NCBI RefSeq assembly: GCF_000731315.1
Contig: NZ_HG938354.1
Coordinates: 806,001 to 870,000, forward strand
Direction of reading: 5' to 3'
DNA from: Neorhizobium galegae bv. orientalis str. HAMBI 540
GTDB taxonomy: Bacteria; Pseudomonadota; Alphaproteobacteria; Rhizobiales; Rhizobiaceae
DNA: 64,000 nucleotides
Part shown: positions 6,840 through 16,007 of the stretch, in pieces
Position numbering within the stretch: the stretch's first letter is position 1
Layout of the letters: the number at the start of each line of letters is the position of its first letter
Notes under the pieces: model-generated
What the model saw: the letters and a program-made list of their open reading frames with translations, nothing else
Database searches by the model: none
What the model was told of the DNA's origin: nothing
Position numbers and translations under genes: made by a program

Positions 6840-8447
6840 ATGCTGCGTTCAAGCCTTATGTCGGCCGCAACCATCTTCGTCGCGTTGAATGCTTCCTCGG
6901 CGCTCGGCCAAACGACAGGCAAGCCGATCGTCAACAAGGGCACACCGACACCGGAATGCAGCGCGCGGGTAAACGTAGACCGCAATGGAGAGCTGCCAGG
7001 CTACGTTGCGGAATGGGATGGCAAAAAGGTCTGCCTCCCCTTCACGCTCACAAATCAACTTTTACCGCTCGGTGTCTCGCCAGACGATTTCTATATCAAG
7101 GACTTCTCCGACGTCCGGATCCGCGAGAAATGGGCGGCTTGTAAATCTGATCCGGCTTGCGCGGAAAAAACACTGACGGCGGCGAAAGGTTTTGCCAAGT
7201 TCGAGCCGCGCGATACCGGAACGGTCGACAAGAAGGGCGCGATCGATTTCGATGGCACCGTTGATCTGACGACCATCCGCCGCCCGGCCTATTTCGGATC
7301 AGGCCCGTACACCGAAGCGATCGCCAGCGCCGATACGCGCACCTTTATCGTCGAATTCACCGCACCACGCGACAGCTTCGAACAGCAACATCTGAAGCTG
7401 ACGGGCGATATCAAGCTCCGAGGCTGGTATATTCGAGGCGAAGGTGTCGCCGACGATACGGGCAAGAAGACCCGCGGCCTGGTGATCATGAACAATGGCG
7501 GCGGCAGCGAATTCACCGCGATCGACAATCCCAAGACGGCTCCGTTCACAGTCGACAAAACGAGTGGCGACTACAGCCCGGCCAAGAATGACGACGTGAC
7601 GGAAGAGCCGGGCATCCGCTACTGGCGCGGATTCCTGTCCGATCTGAACGCTGCGGGTTTCGACGTTCTCATCACGGATCGGCGCGGCAACGGCATTTCC
7701 GGCGGCCGAAATGGCTTCAACACCGCCGAGCAAGCAAACGACATCTTCCGCGAGTTGGATCAGCTTGAAACCGGTAAGGGTCTGCGGGTCCTGGGACCCG
7801 ACGGCAAAGAGTCGGAAGGTGATACAGCGGCCAAGGCGTTGCGCGATGGCGCTTCCTTCCGTGACATACCGGTGATCGTCGGTGGCTATTCGCGCGGCTC
7901 CTACGCCACGCAGTGGTTCATGCACAAGAATTTCGTCGAAAACTGCAATTATGACCTGGCCAAGCCGACCTGCTCGAAAGCCGTCGGCTTGCAGAACATC
8001 AAGGGCGCGATCCTCTACGGTCCGAACTCGGCGGGCCTGGGTTACCGTTTGGCCGGACACGATGCGGTGGAAGGCGCGCTTCGGGTGGCCCTTAACACCA
8101 CCTATTATGTCGATTCCGTCGTCCCGGCGAATGTCGACAAGTGGCCCGGCCTGCAGATCATCAAGGGGACTTGGGACTATGTAGAAGGCCTTGAAGGATC
8201 GCTCGATACCTATCGGCGTGCCAAGGGTCTCAAGGACATCAGCGTTTTTCTTGGACCCCATATCCTACAGACGCAAAATCCGGCGAACATGAAGTTCGCA
8301 GGTCAACGCATGGTGGCCTTCGCCTCGGCGGCGATTCTCGGCAAAAAGGAGGTAACCGGGGCTGTCAATCCGAAGGACCTCAAGGAACTGGTGACGTCAG
8401 CCCCGCATATCTGGGAGCTGTCGACGGCGATTTCTGCCGAAAATTGA
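6840..8447 (+). CDS. Large secreted alpha/beta hydrolase
   Basis: A 535-residue protein with a Sec signal peptide (about residues 1-23, ending SALG-Q) and a strong ribosome-binding site (GGGAGGGG). The C-terminal half is an alpha/beta-hydrolase: the strand LVIMNNGGGSEF (oxyanion region), DVLITDRRGNGISGG, and the nucleophile elbow GGYSRGS with Ser351. A catalytic His is likely in GPHILQ. The N-terminal 150 residues contain paired Cys (ECSAR, KVC, ACKSDPAC) that could form disulphides in the periplasm. It resembles secreted esterase/lipase-like hydrolases of unknown substrate in alphaproteobacteria. Neighbours give no pathway. Confidence 0.8.
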   Translation: MLRSSLMSAATIFVALNASSALGQTTGKPIVNKGTPTPECSARVNVDRNGELPGYVAEWDGKKVCLPFTLTNQLLPLGVSPDDFYIKDFSDVRIREKWAACKSDPACAEKTLTAAKGFAKFEPRDTGTVDKKGAIDFDGTVDLTTIRRPAYFGSGPYTEAIASADTRTFIVEFTAPRDSFEQQHLKLTGDIKLRGWYIRGEGVADDTGKKTRGLVIMNNGGGSEFTAIDNPKTAPFTVDKTSGDYSPAKNDDVTEEPGIRYWRGFLSDLNAAGFDVLITDRRGNGISGGRNGFNTAEQANDIFRELDQLETGKGLRVLGPDGKESEGDTAAKALRDGASFRDIPVIVGGYSRGSYATQWFMHKNFVENCNYDLAKPTCSKAVGLQNIKGAILYGPNSAGLGYRLAGHDAVEGALRVALNTTYYVDSVVPANVDKWPGLQIIKGTWDYVEGLEGSLDTYRRAKGLKDISVFLGPHILQTQNPANMKFAGQRMVAFASAAILGKKEVTGAVNPKDLKELVTSAPHIWELSTAISAEN

Positions 8448-8509
8448 ATCATGTTGCGGAAAGCCCTCCATCTGCGATCTCGCCGTAGCAACGCGGCGAA
8501 CGTGACTGC

Positions 8510-8914
8510 TCACGTTTCAAGCGGGAAAGGTCTGAGGTTTTTCGGACAAGTCGGCTTGTGGCCCGCTCGATGCGACGACACGAATTTCAGCAGTTTGGCG
8601 AGGTCGCCGTCGGCTACAGGTTTAGCTGTAACGCCAAGAGCCCCCTCGACGCCGTCTGCCACCGCTTCAGGGTTGGCGGTCATGAAGACGACCGATATCC
8701 CTTTCTCGGAAAGCTCACGAGCAATCGCGACGCCGCTAGCTCCATCCAGGAGATTGATATCCACGAGCGCAATTTCCGCGACATCAAGGAAATCACGGGC
8801 TTGGCTCTTGCCAGCCGCGATCCCAACCACATCGTGACCGAGTTTAACGATCGCTTCTTCTAGAGCCATCGCAATCAAGAACTGGTCTTCGACGATGAGG
8901 ATCTTGTGCTGCAA
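8510..8914 (-). CDS. Single-domain response regulator (CheY-like receiver)
   Basis: A 134-residue stand-alone receiver. It has the acidic pair ED near residues 9-10, the phospho-acceptor Asp52 in ALVDINLLDG, a Thr in FMTAN and the Lys of TAKPV. There is no output domain; the C-terminus is a short basic tail. Such receivers accompany HWE/HisKA_2 kinases in rhizobia and act as phosphate sinks or in general stress signalling. A decayed kinase C-terminus on the same strand just upstream (9011-9215) may be its lost partner. Without that kinase its input is unknown. Confidence 0.85.
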   Translation of the reverse strand: MQHKILIVEDQFLIAMALEEAIVKLGHDVVGIAAGKSQARDFLDVAEIALVDINLLDGASGVAIARELSEKGISVVFMTANPEAVADGVEGALGVTAKPVADGDLAKLLKFVSSHRAGHKPTCPKNLRPFPLET

Positions 8915-9010
8915 CTGACGTCTCCTTGAAGCAGTTCCGGAAAACGGCGAAATTGTGTCATTTGTTCCAGCAGCGGTCTCGCTTATGTGAGCGTTTAGGC
9001 CTTAATGCCG

Positions 9011-9215
9011 CTATCTGGACGGGATGGCGATATCGACGCTCAGGCCGTCATCCGCCCATTTTCGAGATATCCGCCTACCAAGCTGCTTTTCGACAATCGC
9101 TCCAACGATGGCTGTGCCGAACCCTGGACGGTTTCGCCGGTTGGCTGTTGGCTTCCGCGTTCCAACCAAGACAAATCAAAAGCATCAGAACCGGTTCCTA
9201 CTTTCGATTAGATCG
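9011..9215 (-). pseudogene. Remnant of a histidine kinase C-terminus (HWE/HisKA_2 type)
   Basis: On the minus strand two frames together give DLSWLERGSQQPTGETVQG and then GFGTAIVGAIVEKQLGRRIS followed by RKWADDGLSVDIAIPSR, ending at TAG 9011-9013. This matches the end of the ATPase domain of HWE/HisKA_2 kinases: L-x-W-x-E-x-G, then a G-F-G-T lid with an E-L-G-G-like helix, then the last strand. A frameshift near 9122 and a stop just upstream show decay. It is about 100 bases upstream of the lone receiver gene. The remaining gap to 9389 has no recognisable gene. Confidence 0.6.
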
Positions 9216-9389
9216 CCGCGCTACCGCCAGCTTCGGAGGACAGCGACTGTCACCACAATCAAGATGGGCGATGACGTCGATGGCAAGGTCTGGGTAACCG
9301 AAGCCATGGCCAAAAATCGAAGCCTTCAAAGATGGAGCGGGTGCGCGGAACCGCGTCCATCCGTCACCCCTGTTCTGCTCTGTCCAGCC

Positions 9390-9737
9390 TCACGCCAGCA
9401 TAAGGCCCGACACGAGTCCCACCGAAACGCAGGCTAAAACGATCGCCACGAGCTTCGCGCTGAGCGGAAATCCAGTAGGCCTTTGGGATTGCGAGGGTTG
9501 GGCTAGAGAGCCGGAGCCAGCTTTTACTTCTGCGGGCTCCTTAATGTCGTCCAGCTTAGCCGGGAGGCGGCCATCGGGTGGGCGAGAGACCACCGTGTGG
9601 GAAACATGATTGTCGTCGAGTTTGACGGTGAATGCCACCGTCGCACTGCTACTGATCTTTTCAAGCACTGCCATTGCAGCGCTTTCCTCATCATCGGCCT
9701 CGATCAACGACGTCTGCGTCACAAGATAAAACGGCAT
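9390..9737 (-). CDS. Small tail-anchored hypothetical protein
   Basis: A 115-residue protein. The N-terminal domain is MPFYLVTQTSLIEADDEESA with VTVKLDD-like strands (AFTVKLDDNHVSHTVV). A Pro/Ser-rich linker follows, and the chain ends in a hydrophobic helix (LVAIVLACVSVGLVSGLMLA). The start at 9737 was chosen over 9818 because AGAGGGA lies seven bases upstream and MPFYLVTQTSL looks like a true N-terminus. Orientation is probably N-in with a C-terminal tail anchor. Proteins beginning MPFYLVTQTSLVEA are known as rhizobial hypotheticals (memory only). Function unknown. Confidence 0.65.
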   Translation of the reverse strand: MPFYLVTQTSLIEADDEESAAMAVLEKISSSATVAFTVKLDDNHVSHTVVSRPPDGRLPAKLDDIKEPAEVKAGSGSLAQPSQSQRPTGFPLSAKLVAIVLACVSVGLVSGLMLA

Positions 9738-9866
9738 GAAGTCCCTCTGCACTACCCAAGATATAAGCCGCGGGATCGTTGGAACAAGCTCTGGCCGGTA
9801 AACGCCTCTCTCCACCACCGAGCCTTGCCTCCGCCCGGCGTTTCTGGACCTCCATGGTTGATTTCA

Positions 9867-12254
9867 TCAGATCGACCTCAGGTGGCGCAATGCCCTGCCA
9901 CTCGTCAGCCCCTGCGCCGCGGCAAGGATACCTTGGGCGTCAATCCCGTAGTGGCGATAGAGATTAGCAATCGTACCGGTCTGGCCGAAATGTTCGACGC
10001 CGAGTGATCGTGCCCGATGGCCGTGCACCGATCCTAGCCAGGCCAACGTCGCTGGATGGCCATCAACGACAGTGATCAGCCCACAATGCAATGGCAATTC
10101 CAAGAGCAGCCTTTCGACATGCGAGCGGGCGTGCACAGATCCATGCTCGCGTGCTCGTTGTGCAGCAGTCCAGCCCGCATTCAACCGATCCGCGGAAGTG
10201 ATAGCCAACAGACCGACGTCACGTCGATCTCCAGCCATCAGACCCACGGCCTCGATCGCCTCTGGGGCGACCACGCCGGTATAGGCGACGACGACCTCGG
10301 CATTCGGTCCGGGCTTGCGGATCCAGTAGCCACCATTGACAATGTCCTGTGCCAGGTCGGCGGAGATCTCGCGCTTCGGCTGGGCGATGGCGCGGGTCGA
10401 GAGCCGAAGATAGACAGATCCGCCGCTGGCGTCGCGCAGCCACGTAACTTCATCCGGATCGGCATCTCTAGCGCGCTGCATGTAGTCGAGTGAGAACCGT
10501 AGTATCGTCGCAAGCTCATCGACGAAGGCCGGCTCGAAACTAGCCAGACCATCCTGCGCCATGCCGATCAGCGGTGTCGCGATCGATTGATGGGCGCCAC
10601 CCTCCGGGGCGAGCGTGATACCGGATGGCGTGGCGGCAATAATGAATCTGGCATCTTGATAGCAAGCGTAGTTCAGCGCATCGAGGCCGCGTTCGATGAA
10701 GGGATCGTAGAGCGTGCCGATCGGCAACAATCTTTCGCCGAACAACGAATGGGACAGGCCGAGCGCCGAAAGATTCAGAAAGAGATTCATTTCAGCAATG
10801 CCAAGCTCCATGTGCTGGCCAGCCGGTGAAAACTCCCAATTGAATGTGGAGGGTACCCGCTCCTTCTTGAAGAGGTCCTTCATCTCGTTTCGGGCAAAAA
10901 GCCCGCGTCGGTTGACCCAGGCACCGAGGTTCGTGGAGACTGTGACGTCCGGTGATGTGGTAACGATCCGGCCGGCCAGCTCATCGGTAGACTTGCCGAG
11001 TTCATGCAGGAGCAGTCCGAATCCTTGTTGCGTGGACATCGAGGGCTGAACTGCGACCTCCAGTGTCGGAGGCACCGAGATTGTCGTCGCAGAATAGCGT
11101 CGGCGTCCTGAGGCGTTGAATGGTGCCTCGCGGAGAAATTTCGCGAGATCGCTCGGTTGGCTGGAAAGTCCCTCGAATGCGTCCCATTCATGACGTTCGC
11201 GGATATGCATGGATTGCCGCAACGTCTCGATCTGGGTTGGAGTTAACAGGCCCGCATGATTGTCCTTATGCCCGGCGAGGGGCAGGCCATGCCCCTTGAT
11301 GGTGTAGGCAAGGAAGCAGACCGGACGGTCATGCCCCCTCGCCTCTTGGAATGCGTCCAGGAGTAACGGAAGATCGTGCCCGCCAAGATTGGTCATGAGC
11401 GCTGCGAGTTCTGGATCCGTTCGCCGCTCGATCAGCGCCGTTACGGTGCTCTGATCACCGATATCGTCGAGGAGCCGTTTACGCCAGGCTGCACCGCCCT
11501 GGAATGTCAGGATTGAATAAAGCTGGTTCGGGCAGTGGTTGATCCAGTCACGAAGTTCCGATCCTCCCTCTTCCCTGAAGGCAGCCTCCTGCAGGCTGCC
11601 GTGTTTGAGGACAACGACCTCCCAGCCGAAATTGCGAAAGATCGCCTCAAAGCGCTCCCATAACCCTTCGCGAACCACAGCATCAAGGCTCTGGCGGTTA
11701 TAATCGACAACCCACCACGTGTTGCGCAATCCGTATTTCCAGCCTTCCAGCAGAGCCTCGAAGATATTGCCCTCGTCCATCTCGGCATCACCGACGAGCG
11801 CCACCATCTTGCCTTCGGGGCGGCCGGTGGACAGTCTCTTCGCGCGGAGATAGTCCTGCACCATTGAGGCAAAGATGGTCTGTGCCGCACCGAGGCCGAC
11901 TGAACCCGTCGAGAAGTCGACATCGTCAATATCCTTTGTTCTCGATGGATACGACTGCGCCCCTTTCCAGGCTCGGAAGCCTTCCAGCTTTTCGCGCGTC
12001 TGGTTTCCGAACAGATACTGGATGGCGTGGAAGATCGGGCTGGCATGCGGCTTGACCGCGACGCGGTCTTCGGGCCGCAGTGCCGAAAAATAAAGCGCCG
12101 TCATCACGGTCGCGAGCGACGCGGAGGATGCTTGGTGCCCACCGACCTTCAGGCCATCGTCGTTCGACCGGAGGTGATTGGCGTTGTGGATCATCCAGGT
12201 TGCCAGCCAGAGAACCTTGCGCTCGAGCTGTTCGAGATATTCAAGCTTCGTCAT
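9867..12254 (-). CDS. AceE-type 2-oxoacid dehydrogenase E1 (transketolase family; MdeB-like)
   Basis: A 795-residue thiamine-diphosphate enzyme of the homodimeric E1 class (E. coli AceE is about 887). The N-terminal domain has HQASSASLATVMTALYF and the ThDP/Mg motif GDAEMDEGN...DYNRQSLD. A transketolase-like pyrimidine domain (WVNRRGLF, GQHMELGIAEMN) and a C-terminal domain (GTIANLYRHYGID) follow. The start at 12254 is used because GGAGGGAGG precedes it and the upstream extension looks non-coding. It is divergent from an Lrp/AsnC gene. In Pseudomonas putida a similar E1 (MdeB, alpha-ketobutyrate) is paired with the Lrp-type MdeR, so a role in methionine-derived 2-ketobutyrate oxidation is a reasonable inference. 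No methionine gamma-lyase or E2/E3 gene is present here. Confidence 0.85.
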   Translation of the reverse strand: MTKLEYLEQLERKVLWLATWMIHNANHLRSNDDGLKVGGHQASSASLATVMTALYFSALRPEDRVAVKPHASPIFHAIQYLFGNQTREKLEGFRAWKGAQSYPSRTKDIDDVDFSTGSVGLGAAQTIFASMVQDYLRAKRLSTGRPEGKMVALVGDAEMDEGNIFEALLEGWKYGLRNTWWVVDYNRQSLDAVVREGLWERFEAIFRNFGWEVVVLKHGSLQEAAFREEGGSELRDWINHCPNQLYSILTFQGGAAWRKRLLDDIGDQSTVTALIERRTDPELAALMTNLGGHDLPLLLDAFQEARGHDRPVCFLAYTIKGHGLPLAGHKDNHAGLLTPTQIETLRQSMHIRERHEWDAFEGLSSQPSDLAKFLREAPFNASGRRRYSATTISVPPTLEVAVQPSMSTQQGFGLLLHELGKSTDELAGRIVTTSPDVTVSTNLGAWVNRRGLFARNEMKDLFKKERVPSTFNWEFSPAGQHMELGIAEMNLFLNLSALGLSHSLFGERLLPIGTLYDPFIERGLDALNYACYQDARFIIAATPSGITLAPEGGAHQSIATPLIGMAQDGLASFEPAFVDELATILRFSLDYMQRARDADPDEVTWLRDASGGSVYLRLSTRAIAQPKREISADLAQDIVNGGYWIRKPGPNAEVVVAYTGVVAPEAIEAVGLMAGDRRDVGLLAITSADRLNAGWTAAQRAREHGSVHARSHVERLLLELPLHCGLITVVDGHPATLAWLGSVHGHRARSLGVEHFGQTGTIANLYRHYGIDAQGILAAAQGLTSGRALRHLRSI

Positions 12255-12391
12255 ATTCGTCGCCTCCCTCCGTTGACGGAGCAACCCTAGCGCAGGCTGG
12301 AAACGCAATGTAGCTAATCTCGATGACCCGACATGACTGAAATAGCTAAAATCACCCAAATCAACGGCATTGGCGAAAGGGATCTGCTAAA

Positions 12392-12850
12392 ATGAACTTG
12401 GACGAGATCGACCGCAGAATACTCGCTGCACTTCAGAAAGATGCGCATGTCACCACTGATCGATTAAGCGAGATGGTTGGCCTTTCGCAATCCCCGTGCG
12501 CTCGGAGGGTGAGACGATTGCGCGAAACGGGCGTCATCAAGTCCTATGTGGCGATCCTCGACCAGGTGAAGGTCGGCCTTCCCGTCAGTGTATTCGCATC
12601 GATAAAGCTCGAACGTCAGCGAGAGGAAGAGCTTGATCGATTTCAGGCGGCGGTTGCGCGCTGGCCGGAGATTGTTGAATGTTATCTGATGACCGGCCAG
12701 CGAGACTATCTCCTGCGCATCGTGGTGAAGGATCTCGAATCGTACGAGCGATTTCTGAAGCAGAAACTGACACGTCTGGACGGCGTGGCCTCGATTGAGT
12801 CAAGCTTTGCGCTGAGCCAGGTTAAGCATTCCCAGGCGCTGCCGCTTTAG
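12392..12850 (+). CDS. Lrp/AsnC family transcriptional regulator
   Basis: A 152-residue protein with an N-terminal AsnC-type winged HTH (LDEIDRRILAALQKDAHVTT, then LSEMVGLSQSPCARRVRRLRE) and a C-terminal RAM ligand/oligomerisation domain (VECYLMTGQRDYLLRIVVKDLESYE). Length and motifs are complete. It is transcribed divergently from the E1 gene with 137 bp between the starts. Local regulation of that gene in response to an amino acid or 2-oxo acid is likely. The layout recalls mdeR-mdeB of Pseudomonas putida, although the identity is inferred from context only. Confidence 0.9.
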   Translation: MNLDEIDRRILAALQKDAHVTTDRLSEMVGLSQSPCARRVRRLRETGVIKSYVAILDQVKVGLPVSVFASIKLERQREEELDRFQAAVARWPEIVECYLMTGQRDYLLRIVVKDLESYERFLKQKLTRLDGVASIESSFALSQVKHSQALPL

Positions 12851-13501
12851 AACTCGATCGGCGGAGATCCGATGTATCGTACAAACCGATGAATTCTCCG
12901 GGAACTGCGTTCGATGCACTTGCGCGACAGCCGGTCCTGATCCTCTTTGGAGGAAGGAGCGGTTTGTCCGTCAGTGCGCGACACGCGCCAACGCATGTCG
13001 GACCGGCTACGTTTCGGAGACATCCTTCACCGCTGATGAATTTCCGTGACCCGGACGGCAGTCGGGCAACCGGGGCTCGTCGTCCTTCGGCGATGGCATC
13101 GACGCGCGCGGTGGAACGGATCCGTCGCCGATGAGCATTTGCCGCAGCCGTGCTGTGGAAAGAGCGGGAGCGAACATGAAAGTGGTATGTCTGTCATTGA
13201 TTATCGGTGAACCGTAACGACGCGGGATCTGCTTACAAGCTGCAGAAGGGGTTTTCCCCGGAACTTCACAGGTTTAATCGGCTCAATCCGGGGCAGTCAC
13301 AATCTATAATTGCAACAGAAATCTGCCGTGGTCTCAGGAACGATGCGCGCTGCATTTTGGCTTCGGACTGGGCGTGGGAGGCCTTACCACGAAAGCATTC
13401 GATCCAAATCCGGCAGTGTCACCGGGATCAGGAATCCCTTCGAGACCATACTCTTTCGATCACTACCCCCTTAGTGCTTCACAACGTTGCAGCTGCATCA
13501 G
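12851..13501. other. 650-bp intergenic region without a recognisable gene
   Basis: Open frames here show no protein-like composition or ribosome-binding sites. The only structure noted is a short GGGG-TTTT-CCCC hairpin at 13248-13259. The region separates the Lrp gene from the end of the nucleotidyltransferase-HEPN gene, so it is a 3'-3' (convergent) gap. Confidence 0.5.
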
Positions 13502-14431
13502 CTATTCGTTGTCCCGTTCCAGCTTCTCCAAGTGCGCGGAGCAGACCGATTTGACCAGGTCGAGCAGGATTGCAGTCCGCTCTGCCAGCCATAACAGGGC
13601 CTCCTCGCTGATCTCGTAATGTTTGGAGTACCGCGCCTTCACATAGGCTTCGTTAAGCGTGTTGAACCAGGCGCGCTCGCGGTGCTGATCGCGCGGAAAC
13701 GCCTCGGCCAGACGCCGGTCCTGTTCCTCGGCAAGCGAGCGCAGGAACTTGATGTTGTGCGAGGGCGGGCCGTAGTTCGTGAGTGTGAGGAGGACGCAGG
13801 AATAGGCCTGCTCGAGCGATTGGTGAAGGCTAAAGGCTGCCAGATTACCCCAAGCATCTCCGCCCGTTTCAGATTTTGCAAGTTGGAACTGAGCGGTTCC
13901 TAGAAATGCGGTGGCTTCGGCAATCCTCCGTTCGAAGTGCTCCGTCGCAACCCGCAGCCGATCCGCCGGCGACAGAGGTTGCGGCTCAGCAAGCGGCTCA
14001 TCATCGAGTTCATATAGAATGATACCTTCCTTGCGGATGTCGGTGAAGAAGTACTGCCCTTCCTTCAGGTAGGTATTCACCTCGCGCCTGGAATGGACGA
14101 TGAAGCTCACCGGTGTCTCGATCGTCTTGTCGCGGATCAGCCGGTCGGCGGCGTTGTACCAGTAGTCGGCGAACGCGCAGAGCCGACGGTCGTTGACGAT
14201 GACCAGCAGATCGAAGTCCGAGCGATAGCCCTTCATGGTGAACGGTTCATCGACCCATCCGCCCTTGGCATAGGAGCCGAACAGGATGATCTTCAGGATC
14301 CGGCCGCGCTTCTTGAAGCCGGCGGTCCCCTCTTTCAGCGCGTCCTCGAACTCCTCATGCAGAATTTCCTGGACCAGGCCGAGCTCTCGCTGTTTGCGCA
14401 ATGGTATATGATCGAGGGATGACTTCATCAT
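13502..14431 (-). CDS. Single-chain nucleotidyltransferase-HEPN protein
   Basis: A 309-residue two-domain protein. The N-terminal part is a minimal nucleotidyltransferase: IILFGSYAKGGW, then SDFDLLVIVND with the metal-binding D-x-D, and a later strand with PVSFIVHSRREV. The C-terminal part is a helical HEPN domain (AAFSLHQSLEQAYSCVLLTL, HNIKFLRSLA, YVKARYSKHYEIS). The RYSKHYE segment is the candidate for the basic R...H nucleotide-binding or RNase motif. In two-gene MNT-HEPN systems the two halves form an antitoxin-toxin pair in which the transferase modifies the HEPN toxin. Here they are in one polypeptide, as in COG2250-type fusions. It stands alone with no obvious partner gene. Confidence 0.8.
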   Translation of the reverse strand: MMKSSLDHIPLRKQRELGLVQEILHEEFEDALKEGTAGFKKRGRILKIILFGSYAKGGWVDEPFTMKGYRSDFDLLVIVNDRRLCAFADYWYNAADRLIRDKTIETPVSFIVHSRREVNTYLKEGQYFFTDIRKEGIILYELDDEPLAEPQPLSPADRLRVATEHFERRIAEATAFLGTAQFQLAKSETGGDAWGNLAAFSLHQSLEQAYSCVLLTLTNYGPPSHNIKFLRSLAEEQDRRLAEAFPRDQHRERAWFNTLNEAYVKARYSKHYEISEEALLWLAERTAILLDLVKSVCSAHLEKLERDNE

Positions 14432-14709
14432 GGGCGGGTTTGGTCCGCAGGCTGCTTCAAATCAATGGAAAATATCTAAGTTCCGGTTCGGTTTACACCA
14501 ACCGCGCTCAATCACAAATAGGGCTTGGTCCCTCACCACAGTCCATCGCTTGGGGGCAGCTGGAAATCTAGGACTAAACGTGTCCCCCAACTTCCAAAAA
14601 CGTCGTCTCCGATATCCCCAAATGAGATCTTATCGAAAGTGGCAACGAACATCGCGTGGCGCGCCTGTGTTGGCGGCTCCAATCATTGTCGCATATGTTG
14701 CTATTTCAT

Positions 14710-14877
14710 CTATCGTGCCCAACATAGCTCCAAGCGGGCACGGACTTCGGGCGTCAGTATCCGCAGTTCGTTTAAGACCAGGCGATACCTGATTGGGACG
14801 TTGCGCCGCTTGATATCTTCTGCCATAAATTCATTGCTGTCGTCGGCAAGGGACCGCGCGAATCTACGACCGCGCAT
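14710..14877 (-). CDS. Possible 55-residue small protein (weak)
   Basis: A minus-strand frame with ATG at 14877, an AAAGG-like site eight bases upstream, and TAG at 14710. It encodes a basic helical peptide containing SLADDSNEFMAEDIKRRNVP and RYRLVLNELRILTPEVRARLE. The composition is more protein-like than other frames in the 655-bp gap 14432-15086. No family is recognised, and it could be the end of a decayed gene. Nothing else in the gap is interpretable. Confidence 0.25.
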   Translation of the reverse strand: MRGRRFARSLADDSNEFMAEDIKRRNVPIRYRLVLNELRILTPEVRARLELCWAR

Positions 14878-15086
14878 TTCGCCTTTGGGTAACGTCCGGA
14901 CCGAGATGGCATGTCGTCATGCCCGCGCCGGACGGTTTCGGGGCTGCCCTTGGCTGGCAATTTTCAAGCGACATTCGCGTTTGCTTCCGTTGAAGTCCGC
15001 AGGTCCTGTCCAACCGCCGACACGCACCTGAGCTCTCTCTTGCACGCAGAACATGGACTGTCGTCCCGACACGCGGGTGGTCGGCG

Positions 15087-16007
15087 ATGAATCTCAGGCA
15101 GATCGAGGTTTTTCAGGCGGTGATGCGCACCGGCAGCATCACGGCCGGCGCCGAATTGCTTAATCTTTCCCAACCCGCCGTCAGCCGCCAGATCGAGCGG
15201 CTGGAACAGGTCTCGAAACTGAAACTCTTCCGTCGTGTCGGCCGCGGCATCCAGCCAACCCCTGAAGGCATGGCGTTTTATGAAGAGGTGAAGCGCGCAT
15301 TCGTGGGGCTGGAAAACCTTCGCCACATTGCCGATACGATCAGCAATTTCAACACCGGCCATCTGCGCATTACCTCGATTTCCGCGCTTGGGTTCGGTTT
15401 TTTGCCGCGTGCCATCACACGCTTTTCGAAACAGTATCCGACCGTCGACGTTTCGCTGCAGGTTCGCAGCGCTGGCGCCGTCAGAGGCGTGACGGCCACG
15501 CAGGAGTTCGATCTCGGATTTCTACCGGGTCCCCTGAATGCCGGCGACCAGCATCTGGAACATTTTGCCCGTGTTGATGGGATATGCATCCTGCCCTCGG
15601 GCCACCCTCTGGCGAAAAAATCCGAAATCTTACCCGGAGACCTTTCCGGTTTGCCGTTCATCGGCTTGGTCAAGGACGACGTCACCCGGCGGCAGGTCGA
15701 CCAGATCTTCGCCAATGCCGGTGTCAAACCGAAGCTGCATATCGAGACCCAGTATGCGGCGACCGTCTGCAATTTCGTCGCCAACGGCGCCGGTGTGTCG
15801 ATCGTCAGCCCATTCGCCGCGCTCGACTTTGCGGGCCATGGGCTTGTCATGCGCCCCTTCCGCCCAACGGTCAAACTTGACTATCTGATGGCAAGGCCGA
15901 GCTTGCGACCCCAGTCGGCGGTGACCAGCAGGTTCCTTGCAGTTCTGAAAGAGGAGCGGGACAGCACCCTCGCCCAGTTCAATATGGCCGCTGTCGGGTG
16001 CGACTGA
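15087..16007 (+). CDS. LysR family transcriptional regulator
   Basis: A 306-residue LysR protein of normal length. The N-terminal winged HTH is MNLRQIEVFQAVMRTGSITA followed by AELLNLSQPAVSRQIERLE. A linker helix and a periplasmic-binding-like effector domain follow (TSISALGFGFLPRAITRF, FDLGFLPGPLNAG, GAGVSIVSPFAALDF). It is upstream of, and on the same strand as, an ABC binding-protein gene (16408), with a 400-bp gap that may hold its binding sites. It probably regulates that transporter operon, most of which seems to have been lost at a junction near 17.5 kb. The effector is unknown. Confidence 0.9.
   Translation: MNLRQIEVFQAVMRTGSITAGAELLNLSQPAVSRQIERLEQVSKLKLFRRVGRGIQPTPEGMAFYEEVKRAFVGLENLRHIADTISNFNTGHLRITSISALGFGFLPRAITRFSKQYPTVDVSLQVRSAGAVRGVTATQEFDLGFLPGPLNAGDQHLEHFARVDGICILPSGHPLAKKSEILPGDLSGLPFIGLVKDDVTRRQVDQIFANAGVKPKLHIETQYAATVCNFVANGAGVSIVSPFAALDFAGHGLVMRPFRPTVKLDYLMARPSLRPQSAVTSRFLAVLKEERDSTLAQFNMAAVGCD

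Noticed and set aside
7299..8261. A 320-codon minus-strand frame opposite the secreted hydrolase.
   Set aside because: The plus-strand gene has a signal peptide, ribosome-binding site and GYSRGS motif; the antisense frame has none.
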